From UBA9647 sp049522195 (lineage in GTDB: Bacteria; Bacteroidota; Ignavibacteria; UBA10030): 17,304 nt of DNA. The notes under the pieces were generated by a model. The model made no database searches and was not told the DNA's origin. It saw nothing but the letters and a program-made list of their open reading frames with translations. The DNA lies in NCBI GenBank assembly GCA_049522195.1, contig JBEKOB010000085.1:1-17304 (forward strand), read 5' to 3'. Position numbers and translations under genes: made by a program. Numbering within the stretch: the first letter of the stretch is position 1; the number at the start of each line of letters is the position of its first letter. Below are positions 1 to 7,910 of the stretch, piece after piece.

Positions 1-247
1 GCATGGGTTTGCGCTGAATGTAAACACCGACCTCCAGAAGTTTGAACGCATCATCCCGTGTGGCATCTTTCATAAGGGTGTGACTTCCATGAAGCGGATC
101 CTGGGGAAAGAGCTTCCTCTTGAAGAAATCGAGGCCAGGCTGACGGAATCTTTTTCTGCGGTTTTTGGTTGTAATCCAGTAGTAATGGAACCTGACTTGC
201 TCCGGCAACGGATTGAATCACTTCACGTTCAGTCATCGCGAGAGTAA
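1..247 (+). CDS. lipB: Octanoyl-[acyl carrier protein]:protein N-octanoyltransferase LipB, C-terminal part
   Basis: This is the 3' end of a gene that starts before the window; the reading frame begins at base 2 and about 81 residues remain. LipB moves octanoate from acyl carrier protein onto the target lysine of lipoyl domains, the first step of endogenous lipoate synthesis in the cytoplasm. The fragment opens with HGFALNVNTDL and continues RIIPCGIFHKGVTS. These match the C-terminal region of the family, and the Cys in PCGI is the known catalytic acyl-carrying cysteine. The catalytic lysine lies upstream, outside the window. The gene is followed after 46 bp by a lipoate-dependent dehydrogenase and then by lipA, which fits the assignment well. 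Confidence 0.9.
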   Translation, partial: HGFALNVNTDLQKFERIIPCGIFHKGVTSMKRILGKELPLEEIEARLTESFSAVFGCNPVVMEPDLLRQRIESLHVQSSRE

Positions 248-293
248 CTCTTCACTGAGCGGTCTCATCCCGGCGAGAGGAGAGATTGAATAA

Positions 294-2342
294 ATGTCGT
301 CAACCCAGACACGTGTTCGTGCCGTAGGGTCGAGTGCAATCAAGCTCTCGAAGGAAGAACTTCTCCGCGCGTACCGGACTATGTTGATGGCCCGCCGTGC
401 AGATGAGAAAATCCTCATCATGCTGAAGCAGGGGAAATGCTTCTTTCATATCGGCGGTTCCGGGCACGAGGCGGCACAGGTGGCTGCTGCTGCAGCTCTC
501 CGTCCCAAACATGACTGGAGCTTTCCGTACTACCGTGATATGGCCTTTGCCCTTCATATGGGCATGACCATAGAAGATATTTTCCTTTCCTCTCTTCACA
601 GGGCCGAAGATCCGACGACTGGCGGTCGCCAGCCCCAGGGGCACTATGGTCGGCCTGACCTCCGCATGCCAACACAGTCGAGTCCCACGGGAACCCAGTA
701 CCTCCAGGCCGTTGGTGTTGCGATGGCATGCAAGAAAGAACGGACGGATGAGGTGGTCTACGTCTCCTCGGGTGAAGGAGCCACGAGTGAAGGAGAGTTT
801 TTCGAAGCTGTAAATTGGGCGGCGCGGGACGCGTTCCCTGTCATTTTCTTTGTGCAGGATAACCGGTACGCGATTTCGGTCCCCGTCGAGAACCAGACCG
901 CGGGTGGGTCAGTGTTTGAGGTCGTGGGAGGATTCAAAGGGTTGGATCGTTATGATGTCGATGGCTCGAACTTCGCCGAAGTTTTCACTACGATGCAGAA
1001 AGCGGTGACGCGTGCCAGGTCGGGGGGTGGACCTTCCCTGATACGCGCCAATGTCGTGCGTCTTCTTCCTCACTCCTCATCCGACGATCAGCTGAAGTAC
1101 AGAAGCAAAGAGGACGTCGAGCGGGATAAAGCGAGAGATCCCATCCCGATCATGACACACTACCTGATTGAAGAAGGGTTCATCACCGACAAGGAAGCAA
1201 CCGGCATTCAGGCTGAAGCGAAGGAGGCAGTCGATTCGGCGGCGAGTTGGGCTGAGTCGCGTCTATTGCCTGATCCCTCGACAGTCCAGCATTTTGTGTA
1301 CGGCGAAGCACATGCAAATCCGCCGAAAGATTTTATGGAACCGACGCACACGGGTCCAAAGGTTGTCTTGGTTGATGCGATCAATCATGCATTGAAGGAA
1401 GAAATGGCGCGCAACCCGAAGATGATCATCTTCGGTGAGGACGTTGCGGATGGCAAAGGGGGAGTGTTTACAGCGACAAAAGGAATTTCAACACAGTACG
1501 GTGTGTCCCGCGCGTTCAATTCCCCGCTTGCTGAAGCGAGCATTGTCGGCGTTGCAACCGGTCTTGCGCTGAAGGGATGGACGCCGGTGCCGGAGATACA
1601 GTTTGGAGACTACATCTGGCCGGCGTTCATGCAGATACGCGATGAGATTGCCATGTTCCGCTACCGTTCAAACAACGGCTGGACCTGTCCATTCGTTATC
1701 CGAGTGCCGGTTGGCGGATACATCCATGGCGGGCATTACCATAGCCAGTGTCTTGAGAGTATTCTGGCACACGTCCCTGGTATACGCCTTGCATTCCCAT
1801 CGAACGCCGCTGACGCCAAGGGCCTTCTCAAAGCAGCCATCCGCGGAGACGATCCGGTAATCTTCATGGAACACAAAGGTCTGTACAGGCAGGGCTACGC
1901 CGCATCACCCGAGCCGGATGAAAAATATGTCCTTCCTTTCGGTATAGCATCGGTGAAAAGGCAAGGAAGTGACATCAGCGTGATCACGTACGGAGCCCTG
2001 GTCCAGAAGTCTCTCGAAGCAGCCCGCAAGTTGGAAGAACGTGGAGTGAGTGTCGAGGTGATCGATATACGGACGATCAATCCCCTGGACATAGACACGA
2101 TCTATGCATCTGTGAAAAAGACTGGAAAAGTGCTCGTTGCTCACGAAGACACGATCACTGCGGGATTTGGTGCCGAAATTGCTGCGTTGATTGCGCAGAA
2201 TTGCTTCGAACACCTTGATGCCCCTGTGAAGCGAGTCGCAGCACTTGATACACCCGTACCGTACAGTCCTCCGCTCGAGAACGAGATGCTTCCGAATGAA
2301 GGAAAGATCCTTGCTGCCCTTGAAGACCTGGCCGCATACTAA
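294..2342 (+). CDS. Fused E1 alpha/beta subunit of a branched-chain-type 2-oxoacid dehydrogenase complex
   Basis: This 682-residue thiamine-diphosphate enzyme decarboxylates a 2-oxoacid and passes the acyl group to the lipoyl arm of E2. The alpha part spans about residues 20-340. It carries the ThDP/Mg motif GEGATSEG at 160-167, ending in QDN at 188-190, with Glu where many relatives have GDG. The loop RLLPHSSSDDQLKYRS (256-271) resembles the phosphorylation loop of branched-chain E1 alpha. The beta part spans about 355-682, with FGEDVADGKGGVF (380-392) and GGHYHSQ (479-485). In many bacteria these are two genes; here they form one chain. The ATG at 294 has GGAG at 279-282 upstream. The E2 gene follows 12 bp later. 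No E3 gene is in the window, so it is probably shared or encoded elsewhere. Substrate (branched-chain 2-oxoacid versus pyruvate) cannot be settled from sequence alone. Confidence 0.9.
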   Translation: MSSTQTRVRAVGSSAIKLSKEELLRAYRTMLMARRADEKILIMLKQGKCFFHIGGSGHEAAQVAAAAALRPKHDWSFPYYRDMAFALHMGMTIEDIFLSSLHRAEDPTTGGRQPQGHYGRPDLRMPTQSSPTGTQYLQAVGVAMACKKERTDEVVYVSSGEGATSEGEFFEAVNWAARDAFPVIFFVQDNRYAISVPVENQTAGGSVFEVVGGFKGLDRYDVDGSNFAEVFTTMQKAVTRARSGGGPSLIRANVVRLLPHSSSDDQLKYRSKEDVERDKARDPIPIMTHYLIEEGFITDKEATGIQAEAKEAVDSAASWAESRLLPDPSTVQHFVYGEAHANPPKDFMEPTHTGPKVVLVDAINHALKEEMARNPKMIIFGEDVADGKGGVFTATKGISTQYGVSRAFNSPLAEASIVGVATGLALKGWTPVPEIQFGDYIWPAFMQIRDEIAMFRYRSNNGWTCPFVIRVPVGGYIHGGHYHSQCLESILAHVPGIRLAFPSNAADAKGLLKAAIRGDDPVIFMEHKGLYRQGYAASPEPDEKYVLPFGIASVKRQGSDISVITYGALVQKSLEAARKLEERGVSVEVIDIRTINPLDIDTIYASVKKTGKVLVAHEDTITAGFGAEIAALIAQNCFEHLDAPVKRVAALDTPVPYSPPLENEMLPNEGKILAALEDLAAY

Positions 2343-2354
2343 AGGAGCCCTCTG

Positions 2355-3656
2355 ATGCTTGTCGACGTTGTAATGCCGAAAATGGGGGAGAGTATTCAGG
2401 AAGGGAAGATCCTGCGCTGGATGAAGAAGCCCGGCGACAAGATCGAGCAGGACGAATCCATTCTTGAGATCAGTACAGACAAGGTTGATTCAGAGATTCC
2501 GTCCCCCTCAGCAGGATTCCTTTCTAAGATAGTTGTGTCCGAAGGTGAGACCGTTGAGGTTGGAACGATCATCGCCGTTATCGAGACTGAAGCGGCCTCT
2601 CTTAAAATAGAGAACTCCCCGGCCGCTCCTGCCGTTGCAGCGAAACCAGAGGTTACCTCTCAGTCAGATTTCTCGGTCGCTCCCGCTGCAATTGAAACTA
2701 CGGCAAGAAAAGTTCAGAAGCGCAACGGAGAACGGTTCTATTCTCCGTTAGTCCGGACGATTGCCCGTAAAGAAGGGGTGGGCACAGATGAACTCGATCG
2801 TGTCGAGGGCTCAGGTATTGCCGGACGCGTGACAAAACATGATCTCGAAGAATACCTCAAGCATCGGTCCACAAGACCTGTCTCTCAACTGCATGCTCCC
2901 ATAGCGCGCATCGATCTGAAAGAACTTCAGGCAAAATATCCGTCACCGAATTTTGAGATTGTCCAGATGGATAATGTTCAGCTGAAGATGGCTGAGCATA
3001 TGGTTCGGAGCGTGCAGACGTCTCCGCACGTCGAGGCGATCTCGGAGTGCGATGTGACGCGCATCGTCGAGTTCCGTTTGAAGAACGCGGATCGATTCGA
3101 GAAGCAGGAGGGCTTCAAGTTTACTTTTATGCCCTTCATCGTCGATGCGACCACTCGGGCACTGAAGGCATTCCCGTTGCTCAATAGTTCAGTCGAAGGG
3201 GATAAGATCATCCTGAAGAAGTCCATCAACTTCGGGATTGCCGTCGCTTCTCCCACCGGCCTTATTGTCCCTGTCATTAAGAACGCTGACGGCAAAAATT
3301 TCCTTGGGCTCGCTCGTGCTATCAATGATCTCGCCCTCCGAACGAGGGCGAAGCGCCTGATGCCGGACGAAATCCAGGGAGGGACGTTCACAGTCACGAA
3401 CTACGGTGTGTTCGGCAACATCATCGGCACGCCGATCATCAACCAGCCGCAGGTGGCGATACTCGGAGTCGGTGCAATCAAGAAACGACCGGTTGTTCTC
3501 ACAAACGCTGAGGGACACGATTCGATCGCCATACGCTCGATGGTGTACCTGACGCTCGCATTCGATCATCGAATCATTGATGGCGCACTTGGCGGACAAT
3601 TCCTTGCCAAGGTGGTTTCTAATCTTGAACAGTACGATTTTTCGAGGACCTTTTAG
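2355..3656 (+). CDS. Dihydrolipoamide acyltransferase, E2 of the 2-oxoacid dehydrogenase complex
   Basis: This 433-residue E2 forms the core of the complex and transfers the acyl group from its lipoyl arm to CoA. It has one lipoyl domain (about 1-80) with the modified lysine in STDKVDSEIPS at Lys43. A low-complexity Ala/Pro linker follows, then a peripheral-subunit-binding domain (about 128-168, FYSPLVRTIARKEGVG and SGIAGRVTKHDL). The C-terminal acyltransferase domain has the catalytic motif DHRIIDGA, with His405 and Asp409. The length is normal for a one-lipoyl E2. The start at 2355 has AAAGGAG at 2341-2347, overlapping the E1 stop. The stop codon is directly followed by the GTG of lipA, so translational coupling is likely. 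The family covers branched-chain, acetoin and pyruvate complexes; pairing with a BCKDH-like E1 favours the branched-chain type. Confidence 0.92.
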   Translation: MLVDVVMPKMGESIQEGKILRWMKKPGDKIEQDESILEISTDKVDSEIPSPSAGFLSKIVVSEGETVEVGTIIAVIETEAASLKIENSPAAPAVAAKPEVTSQSDFSVAPAAIETTARKVQKRNGERFYSPLVRTIARKEGVGTDELDRVEGSGIAGRVTKHDLEEYLKHRSTRPVSQLHAPIARIDLKELQAKYPSPNFEIVQMDNVQLKMAEHMVRSVQTSPHVEAISECDVTRIVEFRLKNADRFEKQEGFKFTFMPFIVDATTRALKAFPLLNSSVEGDKIILKKSINFGIAVASPTGLIVPVIKNADGKNFLGLARAINDLALRTRAKRLMPDEIQGGTFTVTNYGVFGNIIGTPIINQPQVAILGVGAIKKRPVVLTNAEGHDSIAIRSMVYLTLAFDHRIIDGALGGQFLAKVVSNLEQYDFSRTF

Positions 3657-4544
3657 GTGGCACAGATTTTTGAAGAAATCCCTGCAGGCAAATCAGAATC
3701 CCAGCGGCCACGCCGGCCGGAGTGGTTGAAGGCGAAGATCCCCGGCGGCGAAGGATACGCGAGGCTCAAGAATATCATTGATGGGCATCGGTTGCACACA
3801 GTGTGTGAAGAGGCGCGCTGTCCGAACATGGGGGAATGCTGGCACTCAGGTACCGCGACGTTCATGATTCTGGGCGACATTTGCACGCGATCGTGTGGAT
3901 TCTGCGCTGTAAAGACCGGTCGTCCGGATTATGGACTGGACTGGGACGAGCCGCGTCGTGTCGTCGACGCTGTCAAACTGATGGGTGTGCGTCATGCCGT
4001 CGTCACATCGGTGAACCGCGACGAACGAAAGGATGGAGGCGCTCCCATTTTTGCTGAAACCATCCGGCTCATCCATGCAGAAGTCCCAGGCACGACCATC
4101 GAAGTGCTGATACCGGATTTCAAAGGAAGCGAAGAAGCTTTGAACATCGTGCTGGAGGCACGACCTGACATACTGAACCACAATCTCGAGACCGTCCCTC
4201 GCTTGTATCGTACAGTGAGACCTCAGGCAAACTATCTGCAATCACTCGAAGTTCTCGAGCGCTCGAAGAAGAGTGGAATGGTGACCAAGACCGGCCTGAT
4301 GCTCGGCATCGGTGAAAAGACCGATGAAGTGATCGAGGTGATGAAGGATATCAGGAAGACCAATTGCGACATTTTGACACTAGGGCAGTATTTGCAGCCC
4401 ACTCACGAGCATCTTCCCGTCGATCGGTATGCTCACCCGGACGAGTTCAGGACGCTTAAGGTGCTCGGTCTGGAGCTGGGATTCCGGCACGTAGAGTCCG
4501 GACCCCTGGTCCGAAGCTCCTACCACGCTGAACGCCAGGTTTAA
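3657..4544 (+). CDS. lipA: Lipoyl synthase LipA (radical SAM)
   Basis: LipA inserts two sulfur atoms into protein-bound octanoate to make lipoate, using S-adenosylmethionine and two iron-sulfur clusters. The auxiliary-cluster motif is CEEARCPNMGEC (Cys50, Cys55, Cys61). The radical SAM motif is CTRSCGFC (Cys76, Cys80, Cys83). The C-terminal RSSY motif (286-289), which supplies a serine ligand to the auxiliary cluster, is present, so all known key residues are visible. At 295 residues the length is typical. I chose the GTG at 3657 because it abuts the E2 stop and has GAGGA at 3644-3648, eight bases upstream; no in-frame ATG precedes the cysteine motif. With lipB at the other end of the operon, the cell can lipoylate the intervening E2 from fatty acid synthesis. 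Confidence 0.95.
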   Translation: MAQIFEEIPAGKSESQRPRRPEWLKAKIPGGEGYARLKNIIDGHRLHTVCEEARCPNMGECWHSGTATFMILGDICTRSCGFCAVKTGRPDYGLDWDEPRRVVDAVKLMGVRHAVVTSVNRDERKDGGAPIFAETIRLIHAEVPGTTIEVLIPDFKGSEEALNIVLEARPDILNHNLETVPRLYRTVRPQANYLQSLEVLERSKKSGMVTKTGLMLGIGEKTDEVIEVMKDIRKTNCDILTLGQYLQPTHEHLPVDRYAHPDEFRTLKVLGLELGFRHVESGPLVRSSYHAERQV

Positions 4545-4564
4545 GCGGTCTGCTCATCTTCTAC

Positions 4565-4588
4565 GTGAGGTCTTCTTCAGAACCTCAC
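4565..4588 (+). other. Hairpin downstream of lipA
   Basis: GTGAGGT (4565-4571) pairs with ACCTCAC (4582-4588) around a 10-nt loop. No T-run follows, so this is not a classical intrinsic terminator. It may mark the 3' end of the lip operon transcript or be incidental; the position just upstream of the next promoter favours a boundary role. Confidence 0.35.
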
Positions 4589-4617
4589 CCTGCAACGTCC
4601 TGCCACCCAAAAAGTCG

Positions 4618-4646
4618 TTGACTTTCCGGCCAAAGAGCGGTATATT
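4618..4646 (+). promoter_or_regulatory. Promoter for the rplM-rpsI ribosomal operon
   Basis: TTGACT (4618-4623) and TATATT (4641-4646) are separated by 17 bp, close to the primary sigma factor consensus. In the Bacteroidota style of notation it reads TTG-N20-TATATTTA. Transcription would start near 4653, leaving a leader of about 45 nt before the GTG of rplM. It is the best-scoring promoter by eye in the window and fits a highly expressed ribosomal protein operon. Confidence 0.75.
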
Positions 4647-4697
4647 TAAAAACTTGAAAATGAAGTCGAGTCAAATTCTCTTGATCTGGAGGTTAGT

Positions 4698-5138
4698 GTG
4701 GAATTGTCATCGAGGACCAAGTTTTTTACGCAGGAAGATGTGAGCCAGAAGTGGTTCATCGTCGATGCGAGCGGGAAGACGCTCGGTCGTATCGCTTCCA
4801 AGATAGCACATGTGATTCGCGGGAAGCACAAACCCACCTTCACACCCAATGCTGATCTTGGCGATTTCGTCGTTGTGATCAACGCTGAGAAGGTGGTCGT
4901 GACGGGAAAGCGTCAGGAATTGAAGGAATACTATCATAATACCCAGTATCCGGGCGGTGCGCGGTTCGAAAACATTCAGGACGTGATCAAAACAAAGCCG
5001 CACATGCTCCTCGAGCACGCTGTGAAGGGAATGCTTCCGCATAATCGGCTGGGTCGCCGGATGATCAAGAAGCTCAAGGTGTACGTCGGTCCTGAGCATC
5101 CGCACAGCGCCCAGCAACCTGAAATTCTGCCACTGTAA
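4698..5138 (+). CDS. rplM: 50S ribosomal protein L13
   Basis: This 146-residue protein is an early-assembling component of the large ribosomal subunit. Recognisable conserved stretches are KWFIVDASGKTLGRIAS (18-34), RGKHKPTFTP (41-50) and GDFVVVINAEK (55-65), plus the YPGG and MLPHNRLGRRM segments. The length matches the family (about 142-147). The GTG at 4698 is the likely start; GGAGG lies at 4688-4692, with a slightly short 5-nt spacing. No in-frame ATG fits the conserved N-terminus. rpsI follows 24 bp downstream, the classic L13-S9 pairing in bacteria, so the two are almost certainly co-transcribed from the promoter at 4618. Confidence 0.97.
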   Translation: MELSSRTKFFTQEDVSQKWFIVDASGKTLGRIASKIAHVIRGKHKPTFTPNADLGDFVVVINAEKVVVTGKRQELKEYYHNTQYPGGARFENIQDVIKTKPHMLLEHAVKGMLPHNRLGRRMIKKLKVYVGPEHPHSAQQPEILPL

Positions 5139-5162
5139 CGTTATCATTTAGCAAGGACATCA

Positions 5163-5549
5163 ATGCCATCAATCATCACCGTTGGTCGTCGGAAAACTGC
5201 CGTCGCTCGCGTGAAACTCACAGACGGATCCGGCAAAGTTACCGTCAACAAGAAAGAACTCGAGATCTATTTTCCAATCGCCGTGCTCCGTGAAGAGGTC
5301 CTCAAGCCTTTTGAAGCAACCGCCACGCAGGGACGCTATGATGCAAAAGTGAAAGTTGCAGGGGGCGGACCGACAGGTCAGGCCGGGGCGATCAGGCTTG
5401 GGATCGCGCGCTCGCTCGTCTCTCTGGACGAGGATCACCGTCAGAATCTGCGCAATGCAGGGCTGCTCACGAGAGACCCTCGCATGGTCGAGCGGAAGAA
5501 ATACGGTCAGAAGAAGGCCCGTAAGCGGTTCCAGTTCTCGAAGCGTTAA
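5163..5549 (+). CDS. rpsI: 30S ribosomal protein S9
   Basis: The protein is 128 residues long and belongs to the small-subunit head, where its C-terminal tail reaches the P-site tRNA. The N-terminal GRRKTAVARV (8-17) and the basic C-terminus KKARKRFQFSKR, ending in the conserved Lys-Arg, are diagnostic. The central GGGPTGQAGAIRLGIARSL segment is also typical. AAGGA lies upstream of the ATG. It is the second gene of the L13-S9 pair. No clear terminator follows; 124 bp separate it from rpsB, so the transcript may continue into rpsB. Confidence 0.97.
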   Translation: MPSIITVGRRKTAVARVKLTDGSGKVTVNKKELEIYFPIAVLREEVLKPFEATATQGRYDAKVKVAGGGPTGQAGAIRLGIARSLVSLDEDHRQNLRNAGLLTRDPRMVERKKYGQKKARKRFQFSKR

Positions 5550-5594
5550 TCGGACCATTTTTTCATCAATCATATTCTCCGATCCGAGCGGGAG

Positions 5595-5624
5595 TGTCTC
5601 GACAGTCTCATAGACTATCGGGAT
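5595..5624 (+). promoter_or_regulatory. Stem-loop in the rpsB leader
   Basis: Bases 5597-5608 pair with 5612-5623 around a three-base CAT loop, with one mismatch (5603/5617) and one G-T pair. No T-run follows, so it is not a terminator. It sits about 50 bases upstream of the rpsB start codon. Leaders of rpsB-tsf in other bacteria are sites of S2 autoregulation; a similar role here is only an inference, since I do not recognise the specific motif. Confidence 0.4.
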
Positions 5625-5673
5625 TCCGTCAGGAGATGACGAGAATAGTAGAACTAACTCAAAAGGATCAATT

Positions 5674-6444
5674 ATGCCCCGTGTCGAACTCGAAGCACTG
5701 CTGCAAGCAGGTGCCCACTTCGGGCACATCACCCGCCGTTGGAATCCCAAAATGAAGCCCTACATTTTCATGGAGCGCAATGGGATTCATATCATCGATT
5801 TGAAAAAGACTCAGGAATTGTTGGAAGTGGCCTGTAATGCTGTTTCCAATATCGTTTCGCAGAACCGGAAGCCGCTTTTCGTCGCTACGAAGCAGCAAGC
5901 GAAAGATGTCGTGGCGGAGGAGGCGAAGCGCTGCGGAGCCTTCCATGTCACAGAGCGATGGCTCGGCGGCATGCTCACGAACTTCACCACCATTCGCAAG
6001 AGCGTCAAGCGCCTCACGAACATCGAGAAGATGGAGAGTGATGGCACGTTCGAAAAGATAACAAAGAAAGAACGGTTGTTCCTCGATCGCGAGCGTGAGA
6101 AACTGCAAAACATTCTCTCGGGTGTCGTCGAGATGTCACGACTGCCGGGATTGGTGTTCGTGGTGGATGTGAAAAAGGAAGCGATCGCGGTGAAGGAAGC
6201 GCGTCGACTCGGGATACCGGTTGTGGCCATCGTTGATACGAACTGCGACCCGGATCTTGTCGATTTTCCGATCCCCGCAAACGATGACGCGCTGAAATCG
6301 GTCCAGTGCATCGCGAAGGCGATCGCAGAGTCCGTCATCGAGGGCAGTCAGAGAATTGCTGCCCGCCAAGCCGACGAAGCCATGGCACAGGGCGCAGAAA
6401 ACAAAGAGTCATCTGAGAAACCGGAAGTTCCAGCGAGAGCTTAG
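5674..6444 (+). CDS. rpsB: 30S ribosomal protein S2
   Basis: This 256-residue protein belongs to the small ribosomal subunit. Conserved segments visible are LLQAGAHFGHITRRWNPKM near residue 10, ERWLGGMLTNF near 91, PGLVFVVDVKKEAIAVKEA near 155, and IPVVAIVDTNCDPDLVDFPI near 175. The C-terminal tail is Ala/Glu-rich and variable, as in the family. The ATG at 5674 follows AAAGGA at 5662-5667. tsf starts 21 bp after the stop, preserving the near-universal rpsB-tsf pair. Confidence 0.97.
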   Translation: MPRVELEALLQAGAHFGHITRRWNPKMKPYIFMERNGIHIIDLKKTQELLEVACNAVSNIVSQNRKPLFVATKQQAKDVVAEEAKRCGAFHVTERWLGGMLTNFTTIRKSVKRLTNIEKMESDGTFEKITKKERLFLDREREKLQNILSGVVEMSRLPGLVFVVDVKKEAIAVKEARRLGIPVVAIVDTNCDPDLVDFPIPANDDALKSVQCIAKAIAESVIEGSQRIAARQADEAMAQGAENKESSEKPEVPARA

Positions 6445-6465
6445 TAAAGGAGGAAGTACAGAAGT

Positions 6466-7071
6466 ATGGCTGTCATTTCATCCGAACTTGTAAAGTCCTT
6501 ACGTGACAAGACCGGCGCAGGCATGATGGATTGCAAGCGCGCCCTCGAAGAGTCAAATGGAGACATGGAGCTCGCGACGGAAAACCTCCGTAAGAAGGGG
6601 GCAGCTGTAGCCGCGAAGCGCGCAGAGAGAGAAGCAAACCAGGGTGTCGTCGAAGCATACATCCATGCCGGCGGGCGAATCGGCGCGATGGTTGAGTTGA
6701 ACTGCGAAACCGATTTTGTTGCGAAGACGCCGGAGTTCAAGCAGCTGGCGCACGATATCGCTATGCAGATTGCCGCCATGAGTCCAGTCTTCGTCAGCAA
6801 AGAGGATGTCGATGAGGAAACGCTGAAAAAAGAGATTGAAATCTACAAGGCCCAGGCGGTGAACGAGGGTAAACGGCCCGAAATCGCTGAGAAGATTGCC
6901 GAAGGACGCCTGGAGAAGTTCTACCAGGAAGTATGCCTCCTCGAGCAAAGCTTCATCAAGGATTCCGGAAAGACGATCAAAGACCTTCTGTCCGACGCTA
7001 CTGGAAAGGTCGGTGAGAAGGTTGGTGTCCGCCGGTTCCATCGTTACCACTTAGGAGAATCCACAAAGTAA
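6466..7071 (+). CDS. tsf: Elongation factor Ts, short form
   Basis: EF-Ts exchanges GDP on EF-Tu. The N-terminal UBA-like helices (LVKSLRDKTGAGMMDCKRAL, 9-28) are followed by the TDFVAKTPEF motif (82-91) that contacts EF-Tu. The C-terminal stretch KTIKDLLSDATGKVGEKVGVRRF closes the protein. At 201 residues it is much shorter than the 283-residue E. coli form and resembles the short form known from Thermus and others, so I read it as complete rather than truncated. A strong AAAGGAGG lies at 6446-6453. A terminator starts 11 bp after the stop codon. Confidence 0.95.
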   Translation: MAVISSELVKSLRDKTGAGMMDCKRALEESNGDMELATENLRKKGAAVAAKRAEREANQGVVEAYIHAGGRIGAMVELNCETDFVAKTPEFKQLAHDIAMQIAAMSPVFVSKEDVDEETLKKEIEIYKAQAVNEGKRPEIAEKIAEGRLEKFYQEVCLLEQSFIKDSGKTIKDLLSDATGKVGEKVGVRRFHRYHLGESTK

Positions 7072-7081
7072 TCTTTCACAT

Positions 7082-7109
7082 AAATCCCGAAGCGATTCGG
7101 GATTTTTTT
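7082..7109 (+). terminator. Intrinsic terminator between tsf and pyrH
   Basis: A 10-bp perfect stem (7082-7091 with 7096-7105), a GCGA loop and a run of seven T (7103-7109) make a textbook rho-independent terminator. It ends only 15 bases before the pyrH start codon, so pyrH must depend on read-through, on attenuation, or on a promoter inside tsf. Confidence 0.9.
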
Positions 7110-7124
7110 CGACCACGAGCGAGT

Positions 7125-7847
7125 ATGGCAAAAGCACTCTACAAACGCATTCTCCTCAAACTCAGCGGCGAGTCACTGATGGGCGGCCGTGACTACGGAA
7201 TTGATTCGGGCGTCCTCAGCGTATTCGCTGAGGAAATTCGAACCATCAAGGAACTCGGAGTTGAAGTCGGCATTGTCATTGGTGGAGGGAACATCTATCG
7301 TGGTCTCGATCAATCGGATGACGGGATCGACAAGGTGACGGGCGACCATATGGGGATCCTCGCGACGGTTATCAACGCGTTGGCCCTGCAGAACGCACTC
7401 GAAAAACATGGGCTGTTCACCCGGTGCCAGACGGCGATCAATATGGAAAGGATCGCTGAGCCGTTTATCCGCCGCCGGGCAATACGACACCTTGAAAAAG
7501 GTCGCATCGTTATTTTTGCGGCCGGGACCGGAAATCCGTATTTTACAACGGACACTGCCGCGGCCCTTCGGGCGATCGAGATCGAAGCTGACGTGATTTT
7601 GAAGGGAACGCGGGTTGATGGCATCTATGACAGCGATCCCGAAAAGAATGCAGCCGCCATACGATTCCCAGAGATCAGCTACATGGACGTTTTGAAGAAG
7701 GATCTCCGCGTGATGGATATGACTGCGATCACGTTGTGCAAGGAAAACAAGCTGCCCATTGTAATATTTAACATGAACACGCCCGGCAACCTCCGCAGGA
7801 TTATCATGGGTGAAGCGGTGGGTTCAAAAGTGGTTTCTGAAGGCTGA
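7125..7847 (+). CDS. pyrH: UMP kinase
   Basis: The enzyme phosphorylates UMP to UDP with ATP in pyrimidine nucleotide synthesis; bacterial forms are hexamers of the amino-acid-kinase fold. Motifs: KRILLKLSGES (7-17), GGGNIYRG (53-60), GDHMGILATVIN (73-84) and GTGNPYFTTDTAA (134-146). LKGTRVDGIYDSDP follows in the nucleotide-binding region. The length of 240 residues is typical. The Shine-Dalgarno region is weak (GAGCGAG, 7117-7123), directly behind the terminator hairpin. pyrH next to frr is a widely conserved pair. Confidence 0.97.
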   Translation: MAKALYKRILLKLSGESLMGGRDYGIDSGVLSVFAEEIRTIKELGVEVGIVIGGGNIYRGLDQSDDGIDKVTGDHMGILATVINALALQNALEKHGLFTRCQTAINMERIAEPFIRRRAIRHLEKGRIVIFAAGTGNPYFTTDTAAALRAIEIEADVILKGTRVDGIYDSDPEKNAAAIRFPEISYMDVLKKDLRVMDMTAITLCKENKLPIVIFNMNTPGNLRRIIMGEAVGSKVVSEG

Positions 7848-7910
7848 AAGTGTATACGTAATGGGCTCCACTCCACTAAATCCTCATCATAAACGACTAG
7901 CGAGCTCTCT

